Of a DNA stretch of 64,000 bases, positions 56,006 through 64,000 are shown in pieces. This DNA comes from an uncultured Sphingomonadaceae bacterium (GTDB lineage: Bacteria > Pseudomonadota > Alphaproteobacteria > Sphingomonadales > Sphingomonadaceae), in the NCBI GenBank assembly GCA_947504025.1, contig CANNFX010000002.1:620001-684000 (forward strand), read 5' to 3'. Within the stretch, counting starts at the first letter, position 1. Every line of letters begins with the position of its first letter. The notes beneath the pieces are model-generated. The model was not told the DNA's origin, made no database searches, and was given only the letters and a program-made list of their open reading frames with translations. The position numbers were made by a program, and so were the translations under genes.

Positions 56006-56090
56006 GCCCCCGTGGTGGAATTGGTAGACGCGCTCGACTCAAAATCGAGTTCCTAACGGAGTGCCGGTTCGACTCCGGCCGGGGGCACCA
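56006..56090 (+). tRNA. tRNA-Leu (CAA)
   Basis: 85 nt including CCA. GCCCCCG pairs with CGGGGGC, the anticodon stem CTCGA/TCGAG encloses CTCAAAA with CAA at 56040-56042, and a short variable arm is followed by GGTTCGACTCC. No integration repeat is seen at this tRNA. Confidence 0.97.
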
Positions 56091-56201
56091 AAATCTTCGT
56101 TTCTGGTTTGGTTATTTCCTCTCGGAAAACGGGACTGATCTAGTCTATTTTCGTCAGAATCCATCTCGCATCATTGAAAATGCGCTGCTAAGGCTTTGCT
56201 C

Positions 56202-58013
56202 GTGAACGCGATGCTTCCCGGATTGCCGTCTTACCATGCAATGGCTGCAATGGCTGTGACCATTGGGATGTTCATTGCCTTTGCGCGTGGTCGTCTGTCG
56301 ACAGAAATCATCTCGCTTCTGACTATCGCAATCATCGCGGTTGGTCTTTATTTCTTCCCGCTTCCTGGCACTGGCCAGACTGATGGCCTGCAACTCGCAT
56401 TCTCTGGTTTTGGCCATTATGCGTTGATCACGATCTGTGCGCTTATGATAATGGGCCGCGGACTTGTTGTGACGGGCGCTTTGGAGCCAGCGGCCCGGTT
56501 TCTTGAGAAAGTTTGGAAATTTAACCTGCAGCTAGGCCTGTTAGTTTCGCTCCTGCTAGCGTTTTTCCTATCGATGATCGTCAATGATACCCCGGTTTTG
56601 GTGCTACTGTTGCCGATTTTCGTCTCGCTTGCCGCGCGAGGGGCAATGCCAGCGTCAAAAACGTTGATCCCGTTGAATGCCGCTGTCCTGATCGGCGGCA
56701 TGGCCACGACAATCGGCACGTCGACCAACTTATTGGTCGTGTCTATCGCGCGTGATCTCGGCATGCCTCCGATGAGCGTGTTTCACTTCACACCCATTGT
56801 CCTGATGGCTGCCTGCGTCGCCCTACCATATCTCTGGTTAGTAATGCCCCGTTTGCTGCCGGATAATAGCGTGACTGATCTACAGGAAAAACGCCGGTTC
56901 TATACCCGCTTGCGCGTCGGAGAGGGCTCGCAAATGATTGGTCAGACAATCGATCAGATCAAAGCGAAGCTGCCTGACGAATTCACATTCGAAGAAACAC
57001 CAATCGGCCCGATCCATTCGCAGCAGCGGCTAAGGGTATCAGGCACGCATGAAGTGCTTGAAGATGGCATTCGTTCGCTAAGAGGTGAAGTGGCGCCAAC
57101 TTGGGTTCTTGAACGTATCGAGCGCAATGCAGGGAACCGTGGTGAGGATGTCACCGTTATTGAGATGACGGTGACAGCGGATTCGCGCTTGATCCACCGC
57201 ACACTGCCAACCTCGGGTATCGCCGATCTCTACGGCGTAGCCGTATTGGGTATCCACCGCCCCAAGTCGCTTTTGTCACAGCAGGAAATACGAACCGAAG
57301 CTGGCGATCTACGCATTGCAGAAGGTGACGTCCTGCTTGTTATGGGGCTGTCACGCGAGCTCACTGATTTTGCCGATAATGACAGTCTGCTCAAGCTTGA
57401 TGGTGCAAAGGAAATGCCGCGTCGATCAAAGGCGCTCGTAGCACTCGCGATCATGTTCGGCTGCGTCGGCACTGCGTCGATTGGCATCTTCCCGATCGCA
57501 ATTGCCGCATTGGGCGGGGCGATCCTGATGTTCCTTACAGGTTGTGTGAAATTCGACCGCGTCGGCCGTGCCCTGTCTGCTAAGGTCATCGTGCTTGTTG
57601 CGGCGAGTATCGCTATCGGCCGTGTCATTCTGGAGAGCGGTGCCGCGGCATGGCTGGGCGAGTTGATGGCAAGTGGCCTGCAATTCCTTCCGCCCGCGTT
57701 GGTGCTGGCTGCCATAATGCTGTTCGTGACATTGTTGACGAACTTTGCCTCTAATGCGGTTGCTGCAACAGTCGGCACACCAATTGCTTTCAGTATTTCG
57801 ACCCAGCTCGGCTTACCGCCTGAGCCGCTGATCCTGGCTGTGCTGTTCGGCTGTAACCTGTGTTACGCGACGCCGATTGCCTATCAAACCAACATGCTGA
57901 TCATGGCTGAGGGTGATTATGAATTCAAAGACTACATCCGCACGGGTGTGCCGCTGGTGTTGCTGATGGTCACTACGCTGTCGATATTGCTGGTTGTAAC
58001 ATACGGAATGTAG
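56202..58013 (+). CDS. SLC13-family anion permease with two TrkA-C (RCK_C) domains
   Basis: 603 residues. Hydrophobic segments at both ends flank a soluble middle (about residues 225-390) that contains two TrkA-C-like units (LRVGEGSQMIGQTIDQIKAK and VIEMTVTADSRLIHRT). Conserved permease segments are NDTPVLVLLLPIF and TTIGTSTNLLVVSIA, plus a second-half repeat NAVAATVGTPIAF. The likely substrates are sulfate, di- or tricarboxylates, or other anions. GTG 56202 follows AAGG at good distance. ATG 56211 is the alternative. Confidence 0.88.
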   Translation: MNAMLPGLPSYHAMAAMAVTIGMFIAFARGRLSTEIISLLTIAIIAVGLYFFPLPGTGQTDGLQLAFSGFGHYALITICALMIMGRGLVVTGALEPAARFLEKVWKFNLQLGLLVSLLLAFFLSMIVNDTPVLVLLLPIFVSLAARGAMPASKTLIPLNAAVLIGGMATTIGTSTNLLVVSIARDLGMPPMSVFHFTPIVLMAACVALPYLWLVMPRLLPDNSVTDLQEKRRFYTRLRVGEGSQMIGQTIDQIKAKLPDEFTFEETPIGPIHSQQRLRVSGTHEVLEDGIRSLRGEVAPTWVLERIERNAGNRGEDVTVIEMTVTADSRLIHRTLPTSGIADLYGVAVLGIHRPKSLLSQQEIRTEAGDLRIAEGDVLLVMGLSRELTDFADNDSLLKLDGAKEMPRRSKALVALAIMFGCVGTASIGIFPIAIAALGGAILMFLTGCVKFDRVGRALSAKVIVLVAASIAIGRVILESGAAAWLGELMASGLQFLPPALVLAAIMLFVTLLTNFASNAVAATVGTPIAFSISTQLGLPPEPLILAVLFGCNLCYATPIAYQTNMLIMAEGDYEFKDYIRTGVPLVLLMVTTLSILLVVTYGM

Positions 58014-58187
58014 TGCCTGCCCGGACGCCCGGCTGGTCAGAATCTTGAACGAATGTGGCCGGGTTAGTGGAGCAATCTTCGCACCCAGCGTTTGACTATC
58101 GATCTCGCGCGCCCTTGCTCCGGGGCAGCGGTGGTGACAGGATGCTGTCGTTGTACACCAACTCGCTGGATAGGGGCCCGTTTCATC

Positions 58188-59513
58188 ATGCTCAAGACAT
58201 TCTCAACAGCAACCGCTGTTCTTTGCCTCATGGCGGCTCCAGCACAAGCAGACGAGCTGACAGACGCTCTGGCTGCTGACATGCCGGAGCTGATGGAGCT
58301 CTACCGCGATCTCCACGCAAATCCTGAACTTAGTTTTGAAGAGGTCGAAACAGCAGCAAAGATGGCTGCACGGTTCCGAGCCTTGGGTTTCGATGTAACG
58401 GAAAAAGTCGGCAAGACCGGCGTCGTCGGCGTGATGAAGAACGGTGACGGTCCCACAGTGATGCTGCGCGCCGATATGGATGCGTTGCCTCTGGTCGAAA
58501 AAACAGGCCTGCCGTTTGCTTCGACAAAGAGGGCTACGCCGGCATCGGGCGTCGAGACGGGTGTGATGCACGCGTGCGGACACGATACGCATATGACCGG
58601 CCTTATCGGCGCAGCGCAATTGTTGGTGGAGCGCAAGGATCAGTGGTCGGGTACTCTGGTGCTAATTGCGCAGCCAGCAGAAGAGCTGGGTGAGGGCGCA
58701 GTTGCGATGCTGGAGGACGGATTGTTTACCCGTTTCCCTAAGCCCGACTATGTTGTTGGCTTCCACGATGCAGCCGGTACTCCCGCAGGCGTCGTCGGAT
58801 ACGCGCCCGGCTTTGCGCTCGCCAATGTCGATAGCGTCGACATAACTGTGCGCGGCGTCGGCGGTCACGGCGCACGGCCACATACAGCGAAGGACCCGAT
58901 CGTTCTGGCCAGCGCGATTGTCATGAAACTCCAGACGCTCGCCAGCCGGGAGATCGCGGCGCAGGATCCCGTTGTCGTTACTGTCGGTAGCTTTCAATCG
59001 GGCTTCAAGCACAACATTATTTCAGACGAGGCAAAGCTGCAGCTGACTGTGCGGTCATATAGCGATGATACGCGTAAAAAGTTGCTCGATGGGATCGCCC
59101 GGATTGCACGCGGGGAGGCAATTGCATCTGGTTTGCCTGAAGGTTTGATGCCGATCGTAACCGTCGCCGACAATTATACTCCGGCAACCTACAATGACCC
59201 CGAACTGTCCAATCGGTTGGCCGGGGTGTTCAAGGACCGGTTTGGTAGTGAGCGGGTGTTCGAAGCGCCGGCCGTTATGGGCGGAGAAGATTTTGGTCAA
59301 TTCAGGCGCGCGTCACCGGACGATACGCAGTCACTGATCTTTTGGGTAGGCGGTACACCTATGGATGAATATTTGGCTGCCCAAAAAGATGGTTCGGTAC
59401 TGCCATCCCTGCATAGCCCGTTCTGGGCCCCGGATGCGGAGAAAGTCATTGCCACTGGTGCAGAGGCGCTCGCCACGGCGGCGTTAGACCTGATGCCTGC
59501 CCAGGGCGGTTAG
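58188..59513 (+). CDS. Exported M20-family amidohydrolase
   Basis: 441 residues. MLKTFSTATAVLCLMAAPAQA is a signal peptide. The metal ligands lie in MHACGHDTHM and AEELGEG, and a dimerisation domain follows VGGHGARPH. It resembles aminoacylase/hippurate hydrolase-type enzymes, here in the periplasm. ATG 58188 was chosen for the signal peptide. Confidence 0.9.
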   Translation: MLKTFSTATAVLCLMAAPAQADELTDALAADMPELMELYRDLHANPELSFEEVETAAKMAARFRALGFDVTEKVGKTGVVGVMKNGDGPTVMLRADMDALPLVEKTGLPFASTKRATPASGVETGVMHACGHDTHMTGLIGAAQLLVERKDQWSGTLVLIAQPAEELGEGAVAMLEDGLFTRFPKPDYVVGFHDAAGTPAGVVGYAPGFALANVDSVDITVRGVGGHGARPHTAKDPIVLASAIVMKLQTLASREIAAQDPVVVTVGSFQSGFKHNIISDEAKLQLTVRSYSDDTRKKLLDGIARIARGEAIASGLPEGLMPIVTVADNYTPATYNDPELSNRLAGVFKDRFGSERVFEAPAVMGGEDFGQFRRASPDDTQSLIFWVGGTPMDEYLAAQKDGSVLPSLHSPFWAPDAEKVIATGAEALATAALDLMPAQGG

Positions 59514-59523
59514 AATCTACAAA

Positions 59524-60054
59524 TTAGCGGTTGGCGCGGTTGCGTGAAGCAATTTTGAGGGCTTCGGCTTCGCGCTGCAATTGCGAGGCAGATTTCCTGT
59601 TCAGTGCGGCTTCGCGGATACGCTTGCGTTCTTCTTCGCTGAGCGCCTCCCACTGTTCCTGTGTGAGGCCAAATTTGGCATAGGAAGCGGGCGCAGAGCG
59701 TTTCTTTGTGCCAAACTCATCTGGCACAAACCCAGCGCTGGCCCCTTCGCCGCTGGCTCCGTCCATCGGTGCGCCGTAACTGCCGCCTCCTCCTGTATCG
59801 GAATAGTCAAAGGAACCTTCTGAATAGGAGCCGGGACTTTTGAGCGGGCGCGTAAATGTTGAATTGCCAGCCTTGCGCATGTCCTCACGCCGTTCAGCAG
59901 CGGCTTCACCTTGCTTTGCGATTTGGGCTGCTACTGCTTCACGGCTCTCGCCGTCAGCGAACAGCGCGAGCATACCGGTTATCCCCACAGTCACAGCGGC
60001 GAAGTGGCGATACATCTTGGGGCTGATGCCCGTGGCGTTGGCAATTCTGCGCAT
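59524..60054 (-). CDS. Hypothetical protein with one membrane segment and charged tail (176 aa)
   Basis: An N-terminal helix (FAAVTVGITGMLALFADGES) is followed by an Ala/Glu helical part, a Gly/Ser-rich stretch (DTGGGGSYGAP) and a highly charged C-terminus (LSEEERKRIREAALNRK). No family was recognised. It is convergent with the M20 gene. The aceA terminator lies just upstream of it. Confidence 0.65.
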   Translation of the reverse strand: MRRIANATGISPKMYRHFAAVTVGITGMLALFADGESREAVAAQIAKQGEAAAERREDMRKAGNSTFTRPLKSPGSYSEGSFDYSDTGGGGSYGAPMDGASGEGASAGFVPDEFGTKKRSAPASYAKFGLTQEQWEALSEEERKRIREAALNRKSASQLQREAEALKIASRNRANR

Positions 60055-60125
60055 AGTCCGCCGCGGTTAACGATGAAGCGTTAAGCAGACTGCCTGTCAG
60101 CATGGTTAGCGCCGAGTTAATGCGT

Positions 60126-60164
60126 GAAAAGGCCGCCGCATCGCGAGTGAGCAATACGGCGGCC
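60126..60164 (-). terminator. Rho-independent terminator of the aceA operon
   Basis: On the minus strand a 14-bp stem (60151-60164 with 60131-60144) has a 6-base loop TCACTC, contains two wobbles and is followed by TTTTC. It lies 45 bases after the small gene that follows aceA. Confidence 0.85.
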
Positions 60165-60208
60165 AAATCTCCTCCCCAGGAGATCGTCAGTTGTCTGTTA
60201 CAAGCTGC

Positions 60209-60388
60209 TTAAGCGTAGGTGCCCAAGCGGTGGTGCAACGAATTGATTTTCGCCAACTCTTCGCGGTCCTCGGTGGTTTTAGCATGGCTTGCCAAGGCCG
60301 CGCGAAGCAGGCGGAGGTCGGCAGTGGAGAACAGAGCTCTTGCGCGGCCCGGTTCGGTCTTTGGTGTATCAGTGGTATCTTCGGTCAT
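60209..60388 (-). CDS. Small conserved-looking protein after aceA (59 aa)
   Basis: It starts MTEDTTDTPKTEPGRARALF and continues with a helical part (STADLRLLRAALASHAKTTE, then DREELAKINSLHHRL). The start is supported by GGAGGAAAG just before ATG, and the gene lies 24 bases after the aceA stop and ahead of the shared terminator. The function is unknown. It may be a small partner or regulator of the glyoxylate enzyme. Confidence 0.75.
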   Translation of the reverse strand: MTEDTTDTPKTEPGRARALFSTADLRLLRAALASHAKTTEDREELAKINSLHHRLGTYA

Positions 60389-60411
60389 GGTCTTTCCTCC
60401 ATGTGAAATGC

Positions 60412-62010
60412 TTAGGCAGCAGCAAATTGGTTCATGGTGTTGTGCTTGCCGCCTGCCTTGAGGGCTGCTTCGCCTGCGAAGTTTTCCTTGTGGTCATCGC
60501 CGATGTCGCTGCCGGACATGTTCTGGTGCTTCACGCAGGCAATCCCTTCGCGGATTTCCTTGCGCTGTACGCCCTTCACATAACCAAGCATGCCCGCATC
60601 GCCGAAGTATTCTTTGGCGAGGTTGTCTGTGCTCAGCGCCGCCGTGTGATATGTTGGCAGCGTGATCAGGTGATGGAAAATACCGGCCCGCTTCGCAGCA
60701 TCGCGCTGGAACGTGCGGATTTTCTCATCTGCTTCGATAGCCAGATCGGTAGCGTCATAATCTTCGCTCATCAGGCGGTCACGGTCGAATGCCGACACAT
60801 CCTTGCCTGCTTCACTCCATGCATCATAGACCTGCTGGCGGAAGTTGAGCGTCCAGTTGAAGCTAGGCGAGTTGTTATACACCAGCTTCGCATTGGGAAT
60901 GACTTCGCGGATACGGTCAACCATGCCGGCAATCTGCTCGATATGCGGCTTCTCAGTTTCGATCCACAACAGGTCGGCGCCGTTCTGCAGTGAAGTGATG
61001 CTGTCGAGAACGCAGCGGTCTTCGCCGGTGCCAGTGCGGAATTGGAACAGGTTGGATGGCAGGCGCTTGGGGCGCAGCAGCTTGCCTTCGCGGCTGAGGA
61101 AAACATCGCCGTTCTGAATGTTCGTCGGGTCGACTTCTTCACAATCGAGGAAGCTGTTGTATTGGTCACCCAGATCGCCCTCTTCCTTGGTAACAGCGAT
61201 TTGCTTCGTCAGGCCAGCGCCAAGCGAGTCGGTGCGGGCAACGATGATGCCATCTTCGACACCCATTTCGAGGAAGGCATAACGGATCGCGCGGATCTTC
61301 TGGAGGAAGTCCTCGTGCGGAACGGTAACCTTACCGTCCTGGTGGCCGCACTGCTTTTCGTCAGAAACTTGGTTCTCGATCTGCAAGGCGCAGGCGCCCG
61401 CTTCGATCATCTTCTTGGCGAGCAGATACGTTGCTTCTGCGTTACCAAAGCCGGCATCGATGTCGGCAATGATCGGAACGACATGCGTTTCGTAATTGTC
61501 GACTGCTGTTTCGATGCGCTTGGCTTCGACTTCGTCACCCTTTTCACGGGCGGCGTCGAGATCACGGAACATACCGCCCAGCTCACGGGCATCAGCCTGC
61601 TTCAGGAAGGTGTAGAGCTCTTCGATGAGCGCAGGAACGCTGGTCTTCTCATGCATCGACTGATCGGGCAGGGGGCCAAATTCGCTACGAAGAGCCGCAA
61701 CCATCCAACCGGATAGATACAGGTAACGCTGCTTCGTACCGCCAAAATGCTTCTTGATCGAAATCATCTTCTGTTGCGCGATGAAGCCGTGCCATGTGCC
61801 CAGCGACTGGGTGTATTTGGCCGGATCAGCATCATACGCATCCATATCGTCGCGCATGATCTTCGCGGTGTAGCGTGCAATGTCGAGCCCGGTATTGAAC
61901 CGGTTCTGCAACTGCATGCGAGCTGCCGATTCGGCGTCGATTGCATTCCAGGGTGAGCCTTGACCAGTGATGGTTGTCTCGAGCGCGTTGATTTTAGACT
62001 GATAGGTCAT
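60412..62010 (-). CDS. aceA: Isocitrate lyase
   Basis: 532 residues, the larger type of the enzyme. The catalytic-loop motif reads EKQCGHQDGKV with the active Cys. FADIDAGFGN-like metal binding is seen as IIADIDAGFGNAEATY. It splits isocitrate into glyoxylate and succinate so that acetate or fatty acids can support growth. GGAG stands before ATG. It is divergent from an Xre/IrrE-type regulator likely to control it. No malate synthase gene is in the window. Confidence 0.97.
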   Translation of the reverse strand: MTYQSKINALETTITGQGSPWNAIDAESAARMQLQNRFNTGLDIARYTAKIMRDDMDAYDADPAKYTQSLGTWHGFIAQQKMISIKKHFGGTKQRYLYLSGWMVAALRSEFGPLPDQSMHEKTSVPALIEELYTFLKQADARELGGMFRDLDAAREKGDEVEAKRIETAVDNYETHVVPIIADIDAGFGNAEATYLLAKKMIEAGACALQIENQVSDEKQCGHQDGKVTVPHEDFLQKIRAIRYAFLEMGVEDGIIVARTDSLGAGLTKQIAVTKEEGDLGDQYNSFLDCEEVDPTNIQNGDVFLSREGKLLRPKRLPSNLFQFRTGTGEDRCVLDSITSLQNGADLLWIETEKPHIEQIAGMVDRIREVIPNAKLVYNNSPSFNWTLNFRQQVYDAWSEAGKDVSAFDRDRLMSEDYDATDLAIEADEKIRTFQRDAAKRAGIFHHLITLPTYHTAALSTDNLAKEYFGDAGMLGYVKGVQRKEIREGIACVKHQNMSGSDIGDDHKENFAGEAALKAGGKHNTMNQFAAA

Positions 62011-62108
62011 GGTAATTCTCCGAATAATTGGTTCGGCGACGGGGTTAAGCCGATTGCCTTCCCCACTGTCTTCGCAGTTGCAGCACCAGAATCACAGGAA
62101 AACTTACA

Positions 62109-62169
62109 TACTTTCTTGTCTATTATGGCTTTATTGCGCTAGTTGGCGTGTAAAGATGTAAAGAAAGTA
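62109..62169. promoter_or_regulatory. Inverted repeat between aceA and its divergent regulator
   Basis: TACTTTCTT (62109-62117) and AAGAAAGTA (62161-62169) are exact complements 43 bases apart. TTACA/TGTAA lies next to each arm. The sites flank the likely promoters, and one is 9 bases from the regulator ATG. Regulators of this family bind such repeats, so it is a good candidate operator. Confidence 0.6.
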
Positions 62170-62177
62170 ACAGATTT

Positions 62178-63563
62178 ATGGCAGAAGATGCACTCCTCGC
62201 TGGCCCGGCCATCCGCCGCTTGCGCCGCCGCGAAGGGCTGACACAGGCGGCGATGGCTGCCCGTATCTCGATTTCACCCAGCTATCTCAATCTCATCGAA
62301 CGTAATCGGCGCCCCCTATCAGCCCGCGTAGTCATGCAACTGGTCGAGCAGTTTGATTTTGATCCGCGAAGCTTACGCCAGGACGAGGCAATTGGAGGGG
62401 TTGATGGCATGCAGCGCCGGCTTGCCGACGAGCGCTTTGCCGAAATTGATGTCGACCGGGATGAAATCGCTGAATGGTTATCGGCTGCACCTAATGCAGC
62501 TGCGGCATTTGTGCGCCTGTTCGATACCGTTGGACACCAAGCTGATGGTGCATCTGGCCCCTTGATCGCATCCCGCCGAGAGATTGAACGTTGGCGCAAC
62601 CATTTTGCTGACCTCGACACAATGGCCGAAGGTATGGCCGATGAATTGCGACTTTCGCGCGGCGATATAGGTGTCGCGCTAGCGGAACGACTTCGCGAAC
62701 GTCATCAACTTTCCGTCCGTATTCTACCGCGCGAGGTCATGCCGGATATGCTGCGCCGGCTTGATCTGCACGCCCGCCAATTGCAACTATCCGAAATGCT
62801 GGAACCTGCCTCTCGCAATTTCCAGATTGCTTTGCAGCTGGCACTTTTGGAAAAGGCAGAAAACATTCGTAACATTGCTGCTGGCGCCCGTTTTGAAGAC
62901 GCTGCCGCAACTCGATTATTTGAACGTCACTTGGCAGGATATTTCGCCGCGGCACTGTTGATGCCTTATGGCCGTTTTTTGCGCGCTTGTGATGCGACGG
63001 GCTATGATCTTCAGGTGCTTCAGCGCCGCTTCGGCACCAGCTTTCAACAGGTCGCACACCGTCTCACCACCTTACAGCGAGTTGGGCAGCGCGGATTGCC
63101 GTTCTTTATGGCGCGGATCGATAGAGCCGGACAGTTTTCCAAGCGCTTTGCCGGGGCGAGCGGGGCAACTCTGCTGGAAAGTGAAAGCTCATGCCCATTA
63201 TGGATAGCGCACCAAGCATTCGAACGGCCCGGTGATCTTTGCACCCAAGCTGTGAGCATCGAAGGCGGCGGCGCGGGGCCGCGCCATTGGTTTACAATGG
63301 CGCAGACAGTTGATGGCAGCGGAAGTGGCGGCGATGCACGCTTTGTGATTGTAGTCGGTGTCGAGGCGAAGTTGTCGGGTGATTTGGCCCAGGCGCGCGG
63401 TGCCAATTTGCGCGAAGATGCCGCCCAACAAATAGGCCTTGGATGCGCACGTTGCCACCGGCCAGATTGTAAGCAGCGATCTCTGCCCCCTACCGGTGCC
63501 GGGCTACAGTTTGATGATCTGGCACGCGGCGTCACGCCGTTCCGGTTCGGCGAGCAACCCTGA
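62178..63563 (+). CDS. Xre-type regulator of the short-chain fatty acid/glyoxylate class (IrrE-like, DUF2083)
   Basis: 461 residues. The N-terminal HTH is IRRLRRREGLTQAAMAARIS, followed by ISPSYLNLIERNRRPLS. The middle part is IrrE/peptidase-like, and the C-terminus has Cys/His-rich GLGCARCHRPDCKQRS. This order of domains is that of RamB/ScfR-type regulators, which control aceA and related genes in response to acyl-CoA or propionate signals. The divergent place next to aceA fits. Confidence 0.9.
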   Translation: MAEDALLAGPAIRRLRRREGLTQAAMAARISISPSYLNLIERNRRPLSARVVMQLVEQFDFDPRSLRQDEAIGGVDGMQRRLADERFAEIDVDRDEIAEWLSAAPNAAAAFVRLFDTVGHQADGASGPLIASRREIERWRNHFADLDTMAEGMADELRLSRGDIGVALAERLRERHQLSVRILPREVMPDMLRRLDLHARQLQLSEMLEPASRNFQIALQLALLEKAENIRNIAAGARFEDAAATRLFERHLAGYFAAALLMPYGRFLRACDATGYDLQVLQRRFGTSFQQVAHRLTTLQRVGQRGLPFFMARIDRAGQFSKRFAGASGATLLESESSCPLWIAHQAFERPGDLCTQAVSIEGGGAGPRHWFTMAQTVDGSGSGGDARFVIVVGVEAKLSGDLAQARGANLREDAAQQIGLGCARCHRPDCKQRSLPPTGAGLQFDDLARGVTPFRFGEQP

Positions 63564-63698
63564 AAACCGGTGAAGGCCCTCAAATATCGGTAGAATTGCT
63601 GGTCATTAACCAATCGCTGTAAAGTTTACCGACATTTCATCTATCTCGCGTAGTCGCAGGTCCTGAACATAAAAGGGGCCGCGGCTAGCGGGACTGGG

Positions 63699-64000
63699 AT
63701 GATACGCCTTTTTAAACATTATATACCGCATGCAGTGCTGCTGCTCGGGTTGTTTGACTTCATGCTGTTGATGGCAGCTGGGGAGCTTTCTTGGCATTTG
63801 CGTGCCAATCAGATCGCTATGGACCCGGGTGCTTTTAATTTGCGCGCGCCTGGTCTGATGGCGTTTTCTGCCGTTGTGCTGGTGGCGATGGTTGCAGTCG
63901 GTGTTTACGGATCGGATGCGCTGCGTTCGATGCGCTATGCCTGTGCGCGACTGCTCGTTGCGATCAGCATGGGTATTTTGGCGCTAACATTTATCGATTT
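63699..64000 (+). CDS. Exopolysaccharide sugar transferase, N-terminal part (XrtA/PEP-CTERM-system type, partial)
   Basis: It starts at ATG 63699 with MIRLFKHYIPHAVLLLLGLF and shows three hydrophobic segments before the window ends. This beginning is typical of the polyprenyl-phosphate sugar transferases (TIGR03013-like) that open XrtA-linked exopolysaccharide loci. The catalytic C-terminal domain is outside the window, so the call rests on the first 100 residues. Confidence 0.75.
   Translation, partial: MIRLFKHYIPHAVLLLGLFDFMLLMAAGELSWHLRANQIAMDPGAFNLRAPGLMAFSAVVLVAMVAVGVYGSDALRSMRYACARLLVAISMGILALTFID

Noticed and set aside
56006..56201. A third tRNA island at tRNA-Leu
   Set aside because: No second copy of the tRNA-Leu 3' end and no integrase are found downstream. 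The next genes look like core genes.

Overview
The window reads as an alphaproteobacterial chromosome, most likely order Sphingomonadales and probably near Erythrobacteraceae. The reasons are the alpha-type AddAB nuclease, a DivL-type pseudokinase (Tyr in place of the phospho-acceptor His), the AmgK/MurU recycling pair, a DUF2842 protein, the recG-sdhE-mfd neighbourhood, a large isocitrate lyase beside an Xre/IrrE-type regulator, and an XrtA-type sugar transferase start at the right edge. The family assignment is inference from gene content, not a search result.

Layout. Bases 1-20562 are core genes: ahcY; a tightly coupled run divL-tsaE-amgK-murU-addB-addA followed by trxA; an inositol-monophosphatase/argJ pair on the minus strand; two small exported proteins; secA; a GNAT enzyme and a TSUP permease. 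Bases 20577-26342 are genomic island 1 (about 5.8 kb), lying between a 17-bp copy of the tRNA-Asn 3' end and the intact tRNA-Asn gene. It holds a tyrosine integrase, an AlpA-like excisionase/regulator, a coupled set of small unknown genes ending in an HUH-type Rep protein, and three more small genes, the last resembling proteins found beside phage terminases. Two large inverted repeats sit inside the 5' part of rep. Bases 26483-42149 return to core genes: nadK, an EAL phosphodiesterase, mfd, sdhE, recG, an LMW phosphatase, an ABC1/UbiB kinase, a PilZ protein, thyA and the branched-chain keto-acid dehydrogenase E1alpha-E1beta-E2 operon.

A second, decayed island (42444-44632) sits at tRNA-Asp. 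It has an imperfect 24-bp copy of the tRNA end, a 30-codon integrase remnant, a broken IS21-type end with three 21-bp repeats, and one alpha/beta-hydrolase cargo gene. Next come an ArsR/SRPBCC operon with twin palindromic operators, DUF2842, 5-formyl-THF cyclo-ligase, a 6S RNA, zapA, a central carbon cluster (tkt-gap-pgk-fba), thiE, an M23 peptidase, efp, another IMPase, tRNA-Leu, an SLC13 permease, an M20 amidohydrolase, the aceA operon with its divergent regulator, and the start of an exopolysaccharide sugar transferase.

The best candidate for something undescribed is island 1: a very small tRNA-anchored element that combines int, an AlpA-like gene, a rolling-circle-type Rep with a possible internal origin, and a TerS-like gene. 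That combination resembles a minimal phage satellite or integrative replicon. It carries no visible capsid, conjugation or inovirus assembly genes.
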